From positions 124,001 to 188,000 of the forward strand of contig NZ_CP045122.1 in NCBI RefSeq assembly GCF_011492965.1: a stretch of 64,000 nucleotides of DNA. Direction: 5' to 3'. The notes under the pieces are model-generated. The model worked only from the letters and a program-made list of their open reading frames with translations. It had not been told where the DNA came from and did no database searches. Of this stretch, positions 36,294 to 45,135 are shown one piece after another. A program made the position numbers and the translations under genes. This stretch comes from Rubrobacter marinus. GTDB taxonomy: Bacteria > Actinomycetota > Rubrobacteria > Rubrobacterales > Rubrobacteraceae. The first letter of the stretch is position 1; every line of letters starts with the position of its first letter.

Positions 36294-37385
36294 TCATCGA
36301 GTTGATCTTTCCTCGCTCGGCCCTGCGTTTGCTGGGGCCGCCAGCATGGCCTCGGTGATCTCGCCCAGGGACGGCGGCTTCCGTTCACCGTCCCTTATAA
36401 GGCCGAGTTGAGCACGGGCGGCGGCCTCTTCGGCGAGGCGGCGCTCGGCCTCCGAGACGAACCCCCAGGCGCCGAGCAGATACTCCCTCGCGAGCGGGAG
36501 AGCGAACAGGACAACCGCAAAGATTGCCGCGGTGACCGCGACCGCCGCGTGTTGCGGCAAGGGCGGCAAGGCCGCTGCGAGGCAGTAGGCCGCGAACGGC
36601 ACGCCGACAAGCAAGAGCACCTGCCGGTTTCGCCGGTGCGCGCGCTCGAGGAGCGGAGCGCGCCGCAACGTCTCGCGCGGGTCCTCGCCCGGGGGCGCGT
36701 CCTTGACCCACCCCCACGGACCTTCGTGCAGGGCGTAGGAGGGGGGCACCTCTCCGTCCCATTGCAAGTAGACGGCGCGCCCGTCGTCGTTCACCCACCT
36801 ACCCTCGAAGAAACCGGTCTGCGCCATCCGGTGGAGCAGGTCGCTCCTTTCCCGCGTGAAACCCTCGATCCTCTCCTCCGCGTCGGCGATCTTGTCGCCG
36901 GAGACGGCGAGGAATGCTTCGGCATCGAGCGCGGTGGCCCTGGCCTCCTCGGGGGATCCGGCCGGGCTTCTCGCCGCGCTGACCGCCGCGCTCTCGCGGT
37001 CCTTGATGCGAGAGACGAACCGCAGGTTGGCGTCGCGCTGTTCGTCCAGGTAGCGGAGCCGGGCCAGCAGCGAGCGTTGGCCGGCGTGGCCGTCTCCTTC
37101 GTCCGGTGCGGCTGCCGGTTCCGGGGGCTCGCCGCGGTTTTCGCCTGCGGGCGCCGCACCGTGGGGCGATTGCGCCTTTGCGCGGCGGTCGAGGGCGCGA
37201 ACCTCCTCGTCGCGGGGGGCATCTTTCCCCTTCACGCTGAGGCACTCGAACGGACGGCGCCGGGCTCGGGGCGTGTTCTGATCCCGATCATCTTCCTCCT
37301 GGTCCCGTCTGGTGGGCGGCGTGAGGTCCTGCGCTTCGGGCAGGGGACCTCGCGCCGCGGCATCGGAGCGTTCCGTGTTAGTCAT
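36294..37385 (-). CDS. coiled-coil membrane protein, unknown (paralogue of 35390-36217)
   Basis: A 363-residue protein. Its ATG at 37385 overlaps the stop of the protease-like gene upstream by eight bases, so translation is coupled. Residues 1-100 are low-complexity and Arg/Glu/Pro-rich; then a helical, charged region (LLARLRYLDEQRDANLRFVS, DKIADAEERIEGFTRERSDL), a FFEGRWVNDDGRAVYLQWDG segment, HEGPWGWVKDAPPGEDPRET, two membrane helices (VLLLVGVPFAAYCLAAALPP, AVTAAIFAVVLFALPLA) and a cytoplasmic tail. The G-P-W...K-D-A-P box and two-helix end match the neighbour at 35390-36217. Function unknown; with the upstream gene it may form a membrane complex. Confidence 0.7.
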   Translation of the reverse strand: MTNTERSDAAARGPLPEAQDLTPPTRRDQEEDDRDQNTPRARRRPFECLSVKGKDAPRDEEVRALDRRAKAQSPHGAAPAGENRGEPPEPAAAPDEGDGHAGQRSLLARLRYLDEQRDANLRFVSRIKDRESAAVSAARSPAGSPEEARATALDAEAFLAVSGDKIADAEERIEGFTRERSDLLHRMAQTGFFEGRWVNDDGRAVYLQWDGEVPPSYALHEGPWGWVKDAPPGEDPRETLRRAPLLERAHRRNRQVLLLVGVPFAAYCLAAALPPLPQHAAVAVTAAIFAVVLFALPLAREYLLGAWGFVSEAERRLAEEAAARAQLGLIRDGERKPPSLGEITEAMLAAPANAGPSEERSTR

Positions 37386-39438
37386 CGTGGTCCTCCTCCG
37401 CCGAAGCCCCGCGTAACCTTTCGAGTTCGCCGAGGCGCCACCTGATCTCGAAGGAGTCGAGATCCCTCCGGTCCTCGCGGTCGACGTGGTGCAAGACGCC
37501 CCGGAGGAGCTCACGCTCCCGCTCCACGCTCGCCAGCAACGCGACGAGCGCGGCCGGATCGTCCGTCAGCGCTCGCAGGGTCTCGTCGTGCCTGAGCCGC
37601 TCTTCGTCGAGCTGCATCGCCAGGACGTCCTTGCGTACCCCGGGGATGCGCCCGTCGGCGAGCCTCCTCGACAGCCTCGCCATCCGGTTGGTGGTCCGGG
37701 CGAAGCCGTCCGCCCTGAGGAGCATGTGCTCCGCCACCTCGCGGGAGGGCAGGGTCGCGGCGAGGCCCGCGAGCGGCACGTGCGCGACCCCCGCGCCGTC
37801 CGGCGGGGAGAGGAGGGCCGCGAGGCCGTGTCCTTCTTCGTGGCGGGCCCAACTCGGGGTGATCGGCCTTGACGACCACGGCCAGCGATTGTCGCGCAGC
37901 TCGAACGGGTAGCCGCGGGGGTCGGCGAGCTCGACTCTGGGGGCGCAGAGCACCCCGCGCTCCGCGAACTCGCCCTCCATCCTGCCGGCGAGCGCACACG
38001 CCTCCCGGAACACCGAGAAGGTGACGTCGCCGGTCAAGAGGTCGACGCCCTCCGTCGAGCCCGGCGCCCTGCCCCAGGCCAGGGAGGGCGGGTAAGCGTC
38101 GCGCAGGCCCCCGTGATAGGCGTAGAAGTCCTCGCTCTCCACGTCCTCGTGGAAGTTCATCCGCACCCTGTAGCAGCCGGCCGGTTGCAGGCGCCACCGC
38201 GCCCGTACCCTGCGCTCGTAAGGACCGAGCCCGGGGAACGCGCGGAGCCACGCGCGTACCGGTCCTTGGGGGTCGTCGCGCAGGGCTCGGGCGGCGACGA
38301 GCACCCACGGCACCCACCGCGTAAGGAGGCCCTCGCCGTCGGCGGACCTCAGGGGCGCCTCCGAAAGCCAGGCGGAGATCGCGGCCGGGCCCGCCCGCCG
38401 ACTCCCGCTCCCGCCCCGGGCGTCTCCCTCTTCGGCGGTCGCGGCGTAGCTGGCGACGTAACGCCGGTGGGGGAAGCTCTCCGGCACGTCGAGGACGAAG
38501 GCGCCGAAGATCCCCGCCCTGGGGTCCCTGCCCGGCGCGTCCTCCGGCCCGCCGAAGACGCAGGCAGTGGCGGCGGGGTCCATCCCGGGCAGGTCGTCGC
38601 CGGCGACCCTGCACGGATCGTTGGTGGGCGAGGGGGAGAAGGCGAGCTTGCGCGTCTCGTGCTCGAGGCCGTCGAGCAGCGCGCCCTCGTAGTCCTCGGG
38701 ATCGCCGATCGCAAGGACGCCGGCGAGGAGGTGTCGCGGCGAAAGGTCGCGCGGGGCGACGTCGGGCGGCACCTCCTCCTGCAGAGATCGTGGGTCGACG
38801 GGGCCTCCGCCTGATCGTGGGTCGACGGGGCCTCCGCCTGCTCGAGCGCGACCGCACGGCCGGAGGGGCGGCCGCCCCTCCGGCCCATCGCTTCCCGAAG
38901 CGGACGAGGGGGTGGGCGGGTTGTGGTCGGCGACCGCGAGGTTGAGGCGCTCCACGAAGTCCTGAAGTCGCCTCCTCCTCGGGCCGGCGGCGACGAAGCG
39001 GGCGCGGACGATGCTGGTGTCGAGCTTGTCTGGGACCGGTAGGTCCACCTCGACGCGCACGACGAACGCGCTCCTGAAAACGGCGACGGCGAGCAGCGCA
39101 AGCGGCAGCGCCGCAAAGAGGGAGACGGGGTACCCTTCGAGGACCAGGACCATGGCAGAGGCGAGGCAGAGGGTCCGAAAGAGGAGACGGCGCGCGAAGC
39201 CCGGCGGGCACGCCCTGCGGCAGTAGACCGTCATACCGGGCGCGTAGTAGAAGCTGGCTTGCCCGTCTCGCCCGTAGTCCACGACGAGCCTGCGGTCCGT
39301 GGCCGTCATGCTCTTGACGCCCCCACCGAGCAGCCCGCCGACGACCCACCTCAAGGGCGGCCAACTCTCCCCACGCCCAGAGCCGGCGGAGACGACGTCG
39401 TAGGTTGCCAGCGTCTTCTCGTTCTCGTGGGTCAACAA
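37378..39438 (-). CDS. membrane protein with FtsH-like (M41-type) HEEGH metalloprotease motif
   Basis: A 686-residue protein with a TTG start at 39438 (GGGAGG six bases before). Two membrane helices lie near residues 80-125. A long Pro/Arg-rich middle contains a nine-codon tandem repeat (GGPVDPRSG twice). Near residue 525 is SWARHEEGHGLAALLSPPDG followed by VAHVPLAGLAATLPSREVAEHMLLRADGF; this H-E-x-x-H-G plus downstream pattern resembles the FtsH peptidase domain, but there is no AAA domain. The C-terminal 100 residues form charged helices (RKDVLAMQLDEERLRHDETL). It heads a three-gene unit with the two paralogous coiled-coil membrane proteins. A role in membrane protein turnover is inferred. 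Confidence 0.7.
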   Translation of the reverse strand: MLTHENEKTLATYDVVSAGSGRGESWPPLRWVVGGLLGGGVKSMTATDRRLVVDYGRDGQASFYYAPGMTVYCRRACPPGFARRLLFRTLCLASAMVLVLEGYPVSLFAALPLALLAVAVFRSAFVVRVEVDLPVPDKLDTSIVRARFVAAGPRRRRLQDFVERLNLAVADHNPPTPSSASGSDGPEGRPPLRPCGRARAGGGPVDPRSGGGPVDPRSLQEEVPPDVAPRDLSPRHLLAGVLAIGDPEDYEGALLDGLEHETRKLAFSPSPTNDPCRVAGDDLPGMDPAATACVFGGPEDAPGRDPRAGIFGAFVLDVPESFPHRRYVASYAATAEEGDARGGSGSRRAGPAAISAWLSEAPLRSADGEGLLTRWVPWVLVAARALRDDPQGPVRAWLRAFPGLGPYERRVRARWRLQPAGCYRVRMNFHEDVESEDFYAYHGGLRDAYPPSLAWGRAPGSTEGVDLLTGDVTFSVFREACALAGRMEGEFAERGVLCAPRVELADPRGYPFELRDNRWPWSSRPITPSWARHEEGHGLAALLSPPDGAGVAHVPLAGLAATLPSREVAEHMLLRADGFARTTNRMARLSRRLADGRIPGVRKDVLAMQLDEERLRHDETLRALTDDPAALVALLASVERERELLRGVLHHVDREDRRDLDSFEIRWRLGELERLRGASAEEDHDD
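38786..38839. repeat. in-frame tandem repeat, 2 x 27 bp
   Basis: Two adjacent 27-base units beginning GATCGTGGGTCGACGGGG lie in the middle of the M41-like gene. Each adds nine residues (a DPRSGGGPV unit in the protein) without shifting the frame. Units appear identical, so copy number may vary between strains. Confidence 0.75.
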
Positions 39439-39583
39439 GGAGCACCTCCCGCGAGGCCGCGTGGTAGTAGAGACCGGATCCATGGTTCGGAGACGCTGGT
39501 CCTTCCCCCGGCGCGCCGCGCCGGCGCCAGGGACGGGGGGCGGGCCGCGACGGCGGGGCGCGCGCAGAGCCTTACTGCTGCCA

Positions 39584-40267
39584 TCACGCCCCCGCCTGAC
39601 CCGCCGCGTCGGTCGAGGGGTCGCCGGAGGCGGCCTCGCGAATCGCCCGGCGGAACGAGTCGAGCATCTCCTCGCGGGCGGCGGGCTCGGATCCGTCGAG
39701 GACCACGTTGCCGTGGGGCTGGACGGTGATCTCCTGGTAGCCCCGTCCCTCGTTGTACATGGTCGAGAAGAGGTACTCTTTTCCGGGCTCCAGCGGCCTG
39801 TCGGCGTAGGCGCGCTCGGCGATCATGCCGACGATCGGGTACTCCTTGCCGTCCATGGTGCCGCCGAACTGGCCCACGGTGAGGCTCGTGCCCTTCTCGG
39901 CGGGCTGCGCGCCCCCGCTCTTGAGGGGCTCGACGACCGTGACGGCGAACCGCGTCATCGGTTTGCCCCGGTTGCCGGGGCGCGAGCTCGTGTTCTTGAC
40001 GACCTCCAGGCCGACGACCTGGCCGACCTCGCCGACGAAGACGTTGTCGGAGGCCGCGGCCACGTCCTTCGGGGCGGTCGAGGGCACCCCGTAGTCGACC
40101 TTGAGGGGTTCGACCCGTTCGTTGATCTCGTTGCCCGCGTCGGCGCTATCGCCGGCCGGAGGCGCTGCGACGAAGACGTAGATGAGCGCCACGCCCCATA
40201 CGGACAGGGCCAGCGCGACGAAGAGCAGGATCCTTTTGCCGCGGGACACGGCGGCGGATGTTCTCAT
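39584..40267 (-). CDS. secreted or membrane-anchored protein, unknown
   Basis: A 227-residue protein with an N-terminal membrane helix (LLFVALALSVWGVALIYVFV) acting as signal or anchor. The exported part contains VPSTAPKDVAAASDNVFVGE, VVGLEVVKNTSSRPGNRGKP, TRFAVTVVEPLKSG and EKGTSLTVGQFGGTMDGKEY, then LEPGKEYLFSTMYNEGRG and a Glu/Ala-rich end. Alternating short strands suggest an all-beta domain. Such proteins recur in actinobacteria as hypothetical exported proteins; I do not know a function. It has its own ATG start at 40267 and is separated by 145 bases from the M41-like gene start downstream. Confidence 0.7.
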   Translation of the reverse strand: MRTSAAVSRGKRILLFVALALSVWGVALIYVFVAAPPAGDSADAGNEINERVEPLKVDYGVPSTAPKDVAAASDNVFVGEVGQVVGLEVVKNTSSRPGNRGKPMTRFAVTVVEPLKSGGAQPAEKGTSLTVGQFGGTMDGKEYPIVGMIAERAYADRPLEPGKEYLFSTMYNEGRGYQEITVQPHGNVVLDGSEPAAREEMLDSFRRAIREAASGDPSTDAAGQAGA

Positions 40268-40449
40268 GGGCGTGCGGAATTGGCGGACCGCCCCCGCCTT
40301 CGGTTCCCCTCAGAGCCGAGTAGGCGTTACTTACGGCGGCCTGGTCAGATCGTGGCCCAGGGGAATTATATCTGGGAGCGGTAAGGGCTGTCCAGACGGC
40401 TGCCGGGCGAAGGCCCGCCCTCCGGTTCTCGCGCTCTCGGACCCCGGCG

Positions 40450-42092
40450 CTACCCCGTCCGGCGGAGATCAGCCGCGCCTGCCCCCGGCGGGGGCCCCGT
40501 CGTCGCCGTCCCTACCGGGGCTGGCGTCCTGGCGGGAAGCAGGCGGGGATGGATTCGCCGCAGGCGGTTGCGCCCGGGCGGGCGGAGCGGCTTCGGGTGC
40601 TTGACGTTGTGCGGGCGGGGCAGGGCGCGGGTTCGGGGCTTACCTTGCGCGGGGGATGCCGGTTCGGGGGCCGGTTCGGCGACCTCCCTCGGGGCGTGGC
40701 CGGCTCGGGTCGCGCGTCCGGCGCGGGGGCCGGTGGCGAAACCGGGGTGGGGACGGGGTAGGGGTCGCAGGACGCGGTGGGGGCGCGGGGGCCGCTTGTT
40801 CGGGAGCGTCCTCGGAATACTGGGACGCGATCGACGGGTCGGCCACGGGAGGCTCCTGAGCGACGACCGGGGGACGCTCGACCGGCGGCTCTGGCTCTTC
40901 GGTCGAGGGGACCGGCGAAGCCGGTCGGGGTCTAGCCGGTTCGGGTTCCGTCGTCGCGCTATCGACCCGGGGTGCGGGCAACGGCTCCGGCGGTTCGGGC
41001 GACGGGGCGTGCAGTGGCGCGGTCGCCCTGGGCGCGGGGCCTTCGGAGGACGATGCGGTGCCCGCCAGAGCCCGAGAGGGTCTCCGCCGACGAGGGTAAG
41101 GGCGGGCAGGGCAAACGCGGAGACGAGCGCGGACGCCGCGACGATGGCCTTGGCCCGGCTGGGGCGGGGCCGCGCGGCGGGGGTCGGCTCGGACGGGCCG
41201 CCGCGGAGGCGGGCGGGAGGAAGACGCCGTCGAACTCCTCGACGAGGTCTTGCGCGCTTGCGGGCCGGTGATCCGGGTCCTTGGAGAGCAGGCGGAGGGC
41301 GAGGTCGGCGAGGGGCAGGGGCACGCGCGGGTTGAGCACCTTCGGGGAGGGCGGGAGCTCCGACACGTGCTTTAGGGCGACCGCGACGGGGTTCTCGGCC
41401 TCGAAGGGCACCGTGCCGGTGAGCATTTCGTAGAGGACTACGCCCAAAGAATACAGGTCGCTCGCCGGCTCGACCGGTCTGCCGCTTGCCTGCTCGGGCG
41501 ACAGGTAACGGACGGTGCCGAGCACGACGTTGGTTCGGGTCGCCGCCACGGTGACCGCGTGGGCCTCGGCGGCCTTCGCGATGCCGAAGTCGACGACCTT
41601 GACCCCGCGCGGCGGCGCGCCGGCGAGGAGGATGTTCTGGGGCTTTATGTCCCGGTGGATCACGCCTTTGGAGTGGGCGTCGTCGAGGGCGAGCGCGACG
41701 CCCCGGGCTATGGCGACCGCCTCGCGAGGGGGGAGCGGGCCTCCTTCTTCGCGCAGCCGGGCGGCCAGGGTAATGCCGGGGACGTACTCCATGGAGATGT
41801 AGGGACCCCGTTCGGGATCTCGGCCGGCGTCGTAGGTCTCCACGATGTTGGGGTGCGAGAGCCGCGCGGAGTTCTGCGCCTCCGCCCTGAAGCGGCGGAA
41901 GATCTCTTCGGTCTGGGCGCGTTTTCCGGCGGCGGAGACGACGTCGCCCCGTAGGAGCTTGATGGCGACGGGCCGCTCCAGGACGCGGTCGCGGGCGAGG
42001 TAGACACTTCCCATCCCGCCCGAGCCTAAGCGACGGACGACGTCGTAGCGGCCGTCGATCAGAAGGCGCGCGCTTCCTTGCATGTCCGGCAT
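40450..42092 (-). pseudogene. Hanks-type Ser/Thr protein kinase with membrane helix and Pro-rich tail, frameshifted as sequenced
   Basis: The ATG at 42092 follows AGGAGG. The kinase domain (residues 14-275) is intact: glycine loop LGSGGMGSVYLA, Lys45 in RPVAIKLL, HRDIKPQNILL, DFGIAK and TVRYLSPEQA, the PknB-type pattern. After a Pro/Ala linker a one-base loss near 41165 moves the frame to SRAKAIVAASALVSAFALPA (membrane helix), and a further loss moves it to a Pro/Glu-rich tail (EEPEPPVERPPVVAQEPPVA). The exact end is uncertain: stops in the two later frames lie at 40640 and 40450. The tail would be outside the cell. Kinases of this build sense wall or envelope state. Confidence 0.8.
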
Positions 42093-42464
42093 TGTACCCT
42101 CCTGGCCCGTCGACGGGTTTTTCGGGGTGGTCGCGTCGTCGGGATGCTATCCGTGGGTCCGAACCTCTTGCTGCGTGCTCTGTTGCCCCGGAGGTGGGCT
42201 TGGTAGTCGGAGGATGGGGTGAACGGATACCAGCGGCGGGCGTACGAAGTGCGGGGAACGGTTCGATGACGATGCGCCCCAACCGTCTCGACTACCTTAG
42301 CGATCCGTCTCACGATAACCGGGGGTTTTCGCGGGTACATCGTGGCAACACGGAACGGTCGAGGGTTCTCGATGCCAAGAGCTGGCGGTTTGCCATGCAC
42401 CTCGTGCGGGTCGAGCGGCCGTAGCGTTCCGCCCACGGAGTGGACGTGCGGGCCGCGCCTTCTC
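42093..42464. other. intergenic region, nothing recognised
   Basis: About 370 bases upstream of the kinase. It probably contains the kinase promoter on the minus strand and the end signals of the DUF4926 gene. No gene, repeat or RNA was recognised. Confidence 0.4.
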
Positions 42465-42692
42465 TTAGGCCGGTTCGGGGAGGACCCGGAGTAAGCGGCT
42501 CAGATCCGGGGAGTAGACGACGAGCGCCTTGGTCTGTCCCTCGTCGTCGGCGTACTCCACCATCACCGCCGGCTTCGGGCGCTCGAAGGTTTGCACCACT
42601 ACGCCCGCATCTCCGGCGCGTACCGCGACCTGCTCGATGTCCGCGGGGGCGCGTACTTCGTCCAGGTCCGTATAGGCTGTCGTGCGGCTCAT
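42465..42692 (-). CDS. DUF4926-like small protein (possible antitoxin)
   Basis: A 75-residue protein: YTDLDEVRAPADIEQVAVRA, AGVVVQTFERPKPAVMVEYA, then DDEGQTKALVVYSPDLSRLL. The small beta-barrel pattern (D-V at start, G-x-V-V, V-E-Y/F-A-D-D-x-G-x-T) matches DUF4926. Proteins of this kind are repeatedly found next to DUF6883 genes, as here; the pair is suspected to be a toxin-antitoxin or immunity system. It starts three bases after the stop of the DUF6883 gene. Confidence 0.65.
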   Translation of the reverse strand: MSRTTAYTDLDEVRAPADIEQVAVRAGDAGVVVQTFERPKPAVMVEYADDEGQTKALVVYSPDLSRLLRVLPEPA

Positions 42693-42695
42693 GGC

Positions 42696-43079
42696 TCAGA
42701 TTCTACCCTCTCGTTCCCAACGCCTCCACTGCGTGGTCTTTACGTAGAGCGTGGTGAGCCTCCGAAAATCCTCTCCGTACAGGTAGATCCAGCCCGTTCT
42801 CGCGGGGGCGGCCTTGCCTGCCGGGCCGTCGATCACGATGTCCACGTAGTAGACGCGCCCCCACTCGGTACTTTCCCTGAAGGTCGCCGGATGGACTGGC
42901 AACGCTTCTACGATCTCGGCCCGAAGCTCACGCCAGTTGCCGCGCTCTTCGCTGAAACCCAGCGTAGCGAACGGGTGGTGCTTGGTGGGGTGGCGCAGAG
43001 GGTAGCGGACCTTCCCTTCGGGGAGGAGGGCCGCCTCGTAATTCGGTAAAGACCTCGGGTGGGGTTCGCCGGTTCCCAT
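42696..43079 (-). CDS. DUF6883-like protein (possible toxin)
   Basis: A 127-residue protein starting at ATG 43079 (a TTG at 43118 is possible). Key parts are SLPNYEAALLPEGKVRYPLR, HPTKHHPFATLGFSEERGNW and the C-terminal RVYYVDIVIDGPAGKAAPAR then RTGWIYLYGEDFRRLTTLYV. The L-P-N...K-x-R-Y-x-L start, K-H-x-F-x-x-L-G-F centre and W...T-x-Y end fit DUF6883, a small fold common in toxin-like contexts. Gene order (this first, DUF4926 second) matches other genomes as I know them. Confidence 0.65.
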   Translation of the reverse strand: MGTGEPHPRSLPNYEAALLPEGKVRYPLRHPTKHHPFATLGFSEERGNWRELRAEIVEALPVHPATFRESTEWGRVYYVDIVIDGPAGKAAPARTGWIYLYGEDFRRLTTLYVKTTQWRRWEREGRI

Positions 43080-43344
43080 CCGCGCCACTATAGCCGAACC
43101 TTGCCTCCCGTCCGTCAAGCTACGAGGCGTCGATCCGGGGAGCGGGAGGTACCCGGGTCGGAGACTCAGGGCCTTTGCAAAGTCCCTGGGACGAGCTGCA
43201 ACTTCGCTCTAATCCACGATAAGAATTTCCGAGTTACGATGGGACGCGACAGTAACCATGTAGGATCGAGCGAACGTTGCCGCGGGCCGCGGTTGACAAC
43301 CCTATTCGTTGCCGGTGAAGGACTTTATTTTGTAGTTAAGAACT

Positions 43345-44016
43345 TTATTCTCCGCTGGCGGCTTCTCGGCCCTCGGCGGGGGTGAGACGGTCGATCCACA
43401 AATCCGCTTCTTCGCGAGTCAAAGCGGTCAACGACTTGCCGATGCGCCCCTCGAGGCGAGCTACCCCGTTCTCGCCCCTGAGCTCCTCGGCGAGGGTGCG
43501 CAAGAGGTCGACCTGGGACTTCCTGGCCTTCTGCTTCGTGCCCTTCTTCTCCGAGGGGGCTTGCTGTTCGTCGTTCGGAGGCAAGCCGTTGGCCGCGGCA
43601 TTCGGTACGGCCTGAACGGAGCTGTTGGTCCGACTCTGGCTACGGCTCGATTCCTGGGCGACGGGTGGGGAGGGCACGTCGTCGCCGTCCGACATCTCCT
43701 CCAGGGAGGCGACGCCCACGTTCACGGCGTCCCGTAAGGCGCGTGCCTTCGCCCGCGTCTCCGCCATCCTTATGGTGTGCTGAGCGATCATCCTTCCGAC
43801 GTTGTCGGGGCTGGCGTCCCCGATGCCGGAGAAGGCCTTGCCGTCCTCCATCTCGACCGTCGCCTTCACGATCGCTACTTGTCCGTTCTCCGGAGTGGGG
43901 ACCTGGACGAGGTCGGTGTCTATGGCCTTCAGGCCGCGGGCGTGGGCCTCGTCGAGTAGGCCTGCGAACAGCACGAATTGCTTACCCTGGCGTGTGATCA
44001 TGAACTCGTCGCGCAT
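43345..44016 (-). CDS. conserved hypothetical protein, DNA-metabolism type context
   Basis: A 223-residue protein. The conserved part is residues 8-110: GKQFVLFAGLLDEAHARGLK, DTDLVQVPTPENGQVAIVKA, VEMEDGKAFSGIGDASPDNV and RMAETRAKARALRDAVNVGV. The second half is low-complexity (Ser/Gln/Lys) and ends with a small helical domain (LRTLAEELRGENGVARLEGR). I know the N-terminal block as a widespread uncharacterised domain in Firmicutes, Deinococcus and actinobacterial phages and plasmids, but not its function. The SGIGDASPDNV and ETRAKARALRDA motifs recall single-strand annealing or nucleotide-binding folds. The gene precedes no obvious operon partner; RuvC lies 600 bases upstream. Confidence 0.7.
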   Translation of the reverse strand: MRDEFMITRQGKQFVLFAGLLDEAHARGLKAIDTDLVQVPTPENGQVAIVKATVEMEDGKAFSGIGDASPDNVGRMIAQHTIRMAETRAKARALRDAVNVGVASLEEMSDGDDVPSPPVAQESSRSQSRTNSSVQAVPNAAANGLPPNDEQQAPSEKKGTKQKARKSQVDLLRTLAEELRGENGVARLEGRIGKSLTALTREEADLWIDRLTPAEGREAASGE

Positions 44017-44100
44017 GCTCTCCCTTTCGTTTGGAGGGATTGTACGGGCCGCGGGCGGCCTTTCACCCCTTCAGGGGGGCCGACCGCGCGCGTCGGGGCG

Positions 44101-44523
44101 CTAGACCCTGTGCCCGACGAGGCTTTCCACGGCGGCGCGGTCGAGGTGGCTTAAAGAGGGCTCCCCGAGCGTCCCGTAAGAAACGCCGGCCCGCTTTTGG
44201 GCGCGGACCTCGTGGTGGGAGAAGGCGACGAGGGCGAATTCGTCCCGGTCCTCCCGGGCGTCCCTGCCGCCGCGATCGTAGTGCTCGACGAAGACCGGGC
44301 TCGGCCCGCCCCACCGCGTCAGGGCGAACAGCGAGATCACCTCGGCGGCCACCAGCGGAGCGGCGTTCGTGACGCTCGCCCCGGGGTTGTCCGCGAGCCT
44401 GGAGAGGATCACCACGGGGGCGTCGCGGGCCGAGTCGTCGGGCTCGTAGATCCGGACGCGGCATTTCGATCGCGAGCCGTTCGGACCACGGTAGGGGAGG
44501 ACCACGTCGGCGGCGAGATGCAC
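44101..44523 (-). CDS. hypothetical protein with CRVRIY...SVTN domain
   Basis: A 140-residue protein; GTG 44523, just after the ruvC stop, is the likeliest start. Its centre reads CRVRIYEPDDSARDAPVVIL and SRLADNPGASVTNAAPLVAA, and the end SYGTLGEPSLSHLDRAAVES. The same C-R-V-R-I-Y ... P-V-V-V-L-T/S-x-L ... N-x-x-x-S-V-T-N pattern occurs in the small protein at 48914-49144, so the two share a fold. I do not recognise the family. Close spacing suggests co-transcription with ruvC. Confidence 0.6.
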   Translation of the reverse strand: MHLAADVVLPYRGPNGSRSKCRVRIYEPDDSARDAPVVILSRLADNPGASVTNAAPLVAAEVISLFALTRWGGPSPVFVEHYDRGGRDAREDRDEFALVAFSHHEVRAQKRAGVSYGTLGEPSLSHLDRAAVESLVGHRV

Positions 44524-44531
44524 GGGGCGGC

Positions 44532-45113
44532 CTAACGTGACCCGGGCCGGGAGGAGGGCGTCCGTGGCGGCCGCGCTGCGGCGTCGCTGGCGGCTTCTTG
44601 CGAGCGTGCTCCTCCCATCCTGACCGTGAAGGCGTGGCAGATGGCGATGGCGAGGCCGTCGGCGGCGTCGTCGGGACGCGGTATGTCCGGCAGCTTCAGG
44701 AGCGCCTTGACCATCTCCTGGACCTGGCGCTTGTCGGCGCGGCCGTACGAGGTGATGGCCTGCTTGACCTGAAGCGGCGTGTACTCGGCTACCTCTATCC
44801 CGGCGCGGTAGGCCGCGAGGATCGCCACCCCCCGCGCCTGCCCGACGCTGATCCCCGTGGTGACGTTGGTGTTGAAGAAAAGCTCCTCCACGGCGACGGC
44901 CTGGGGCGCGTACCCTTCGACGAGCTCCGTCACCCCGTCGAAGAGGCGCCCCAGCCTCCTCGGCATGGGCCACGTCGAAGGGGTGGTGATGGCCCCGTGC
45001 TGGACGTAGCGCAGGCGTATGCCCTCCTGACGGATCACGCCCCAGCCCATCGTCGCCGTCCCGGGGTCTATCCCCAGGATCGTTCTTCCGATGTTGGTAT
45101 TCGGTGAGCGCAA
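44532..45113 (-). CDS. ruvC: RuvC Holliday-junction endonuclease
   Basis: A 193-residue resolvase that cuts four-way DNA junctions in recombination and repair. The TTG at 45113 is used because GGAGG lies six bases upstream. Catalytic acidic residues are visible in LGIDPGTATMGWGV (Asp), AVAVEELFFNTN (Glu) and RPDDAADGLAIAICH (Asp pair). ISVGQARGVAILAAYRAG and VKQAITSYGRADKRQVQEMV are further RuvC hallmarks. No ruvA or ruvB is adjacent, which suggests an element-borne copy or a dispersed gene. A 30-residue Arg/Ser/Pro tail follows the conserved domain. Confidence 0.93.
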   Translation of the reverse strand: MRSPNTNIGRTILGIDPGTATMGWGVIRQEGIRLRYVQHGAITTPSTWPMPRRLGRLFDGVTELVEGYAPQAVAVEELFFNTNVTTGISVGQARGVAILAAYRAGIEVAEYTPLQVKQAITSYGRADKRQVQEMVKALLKLPDIPRPDDAADGLAIAICHAFTVRMGGARSQEAASDAAARPPRTPSSRPGSR

Positions 45114-45135
45114 AGAGGTCCTCCGTCGGACGTGG

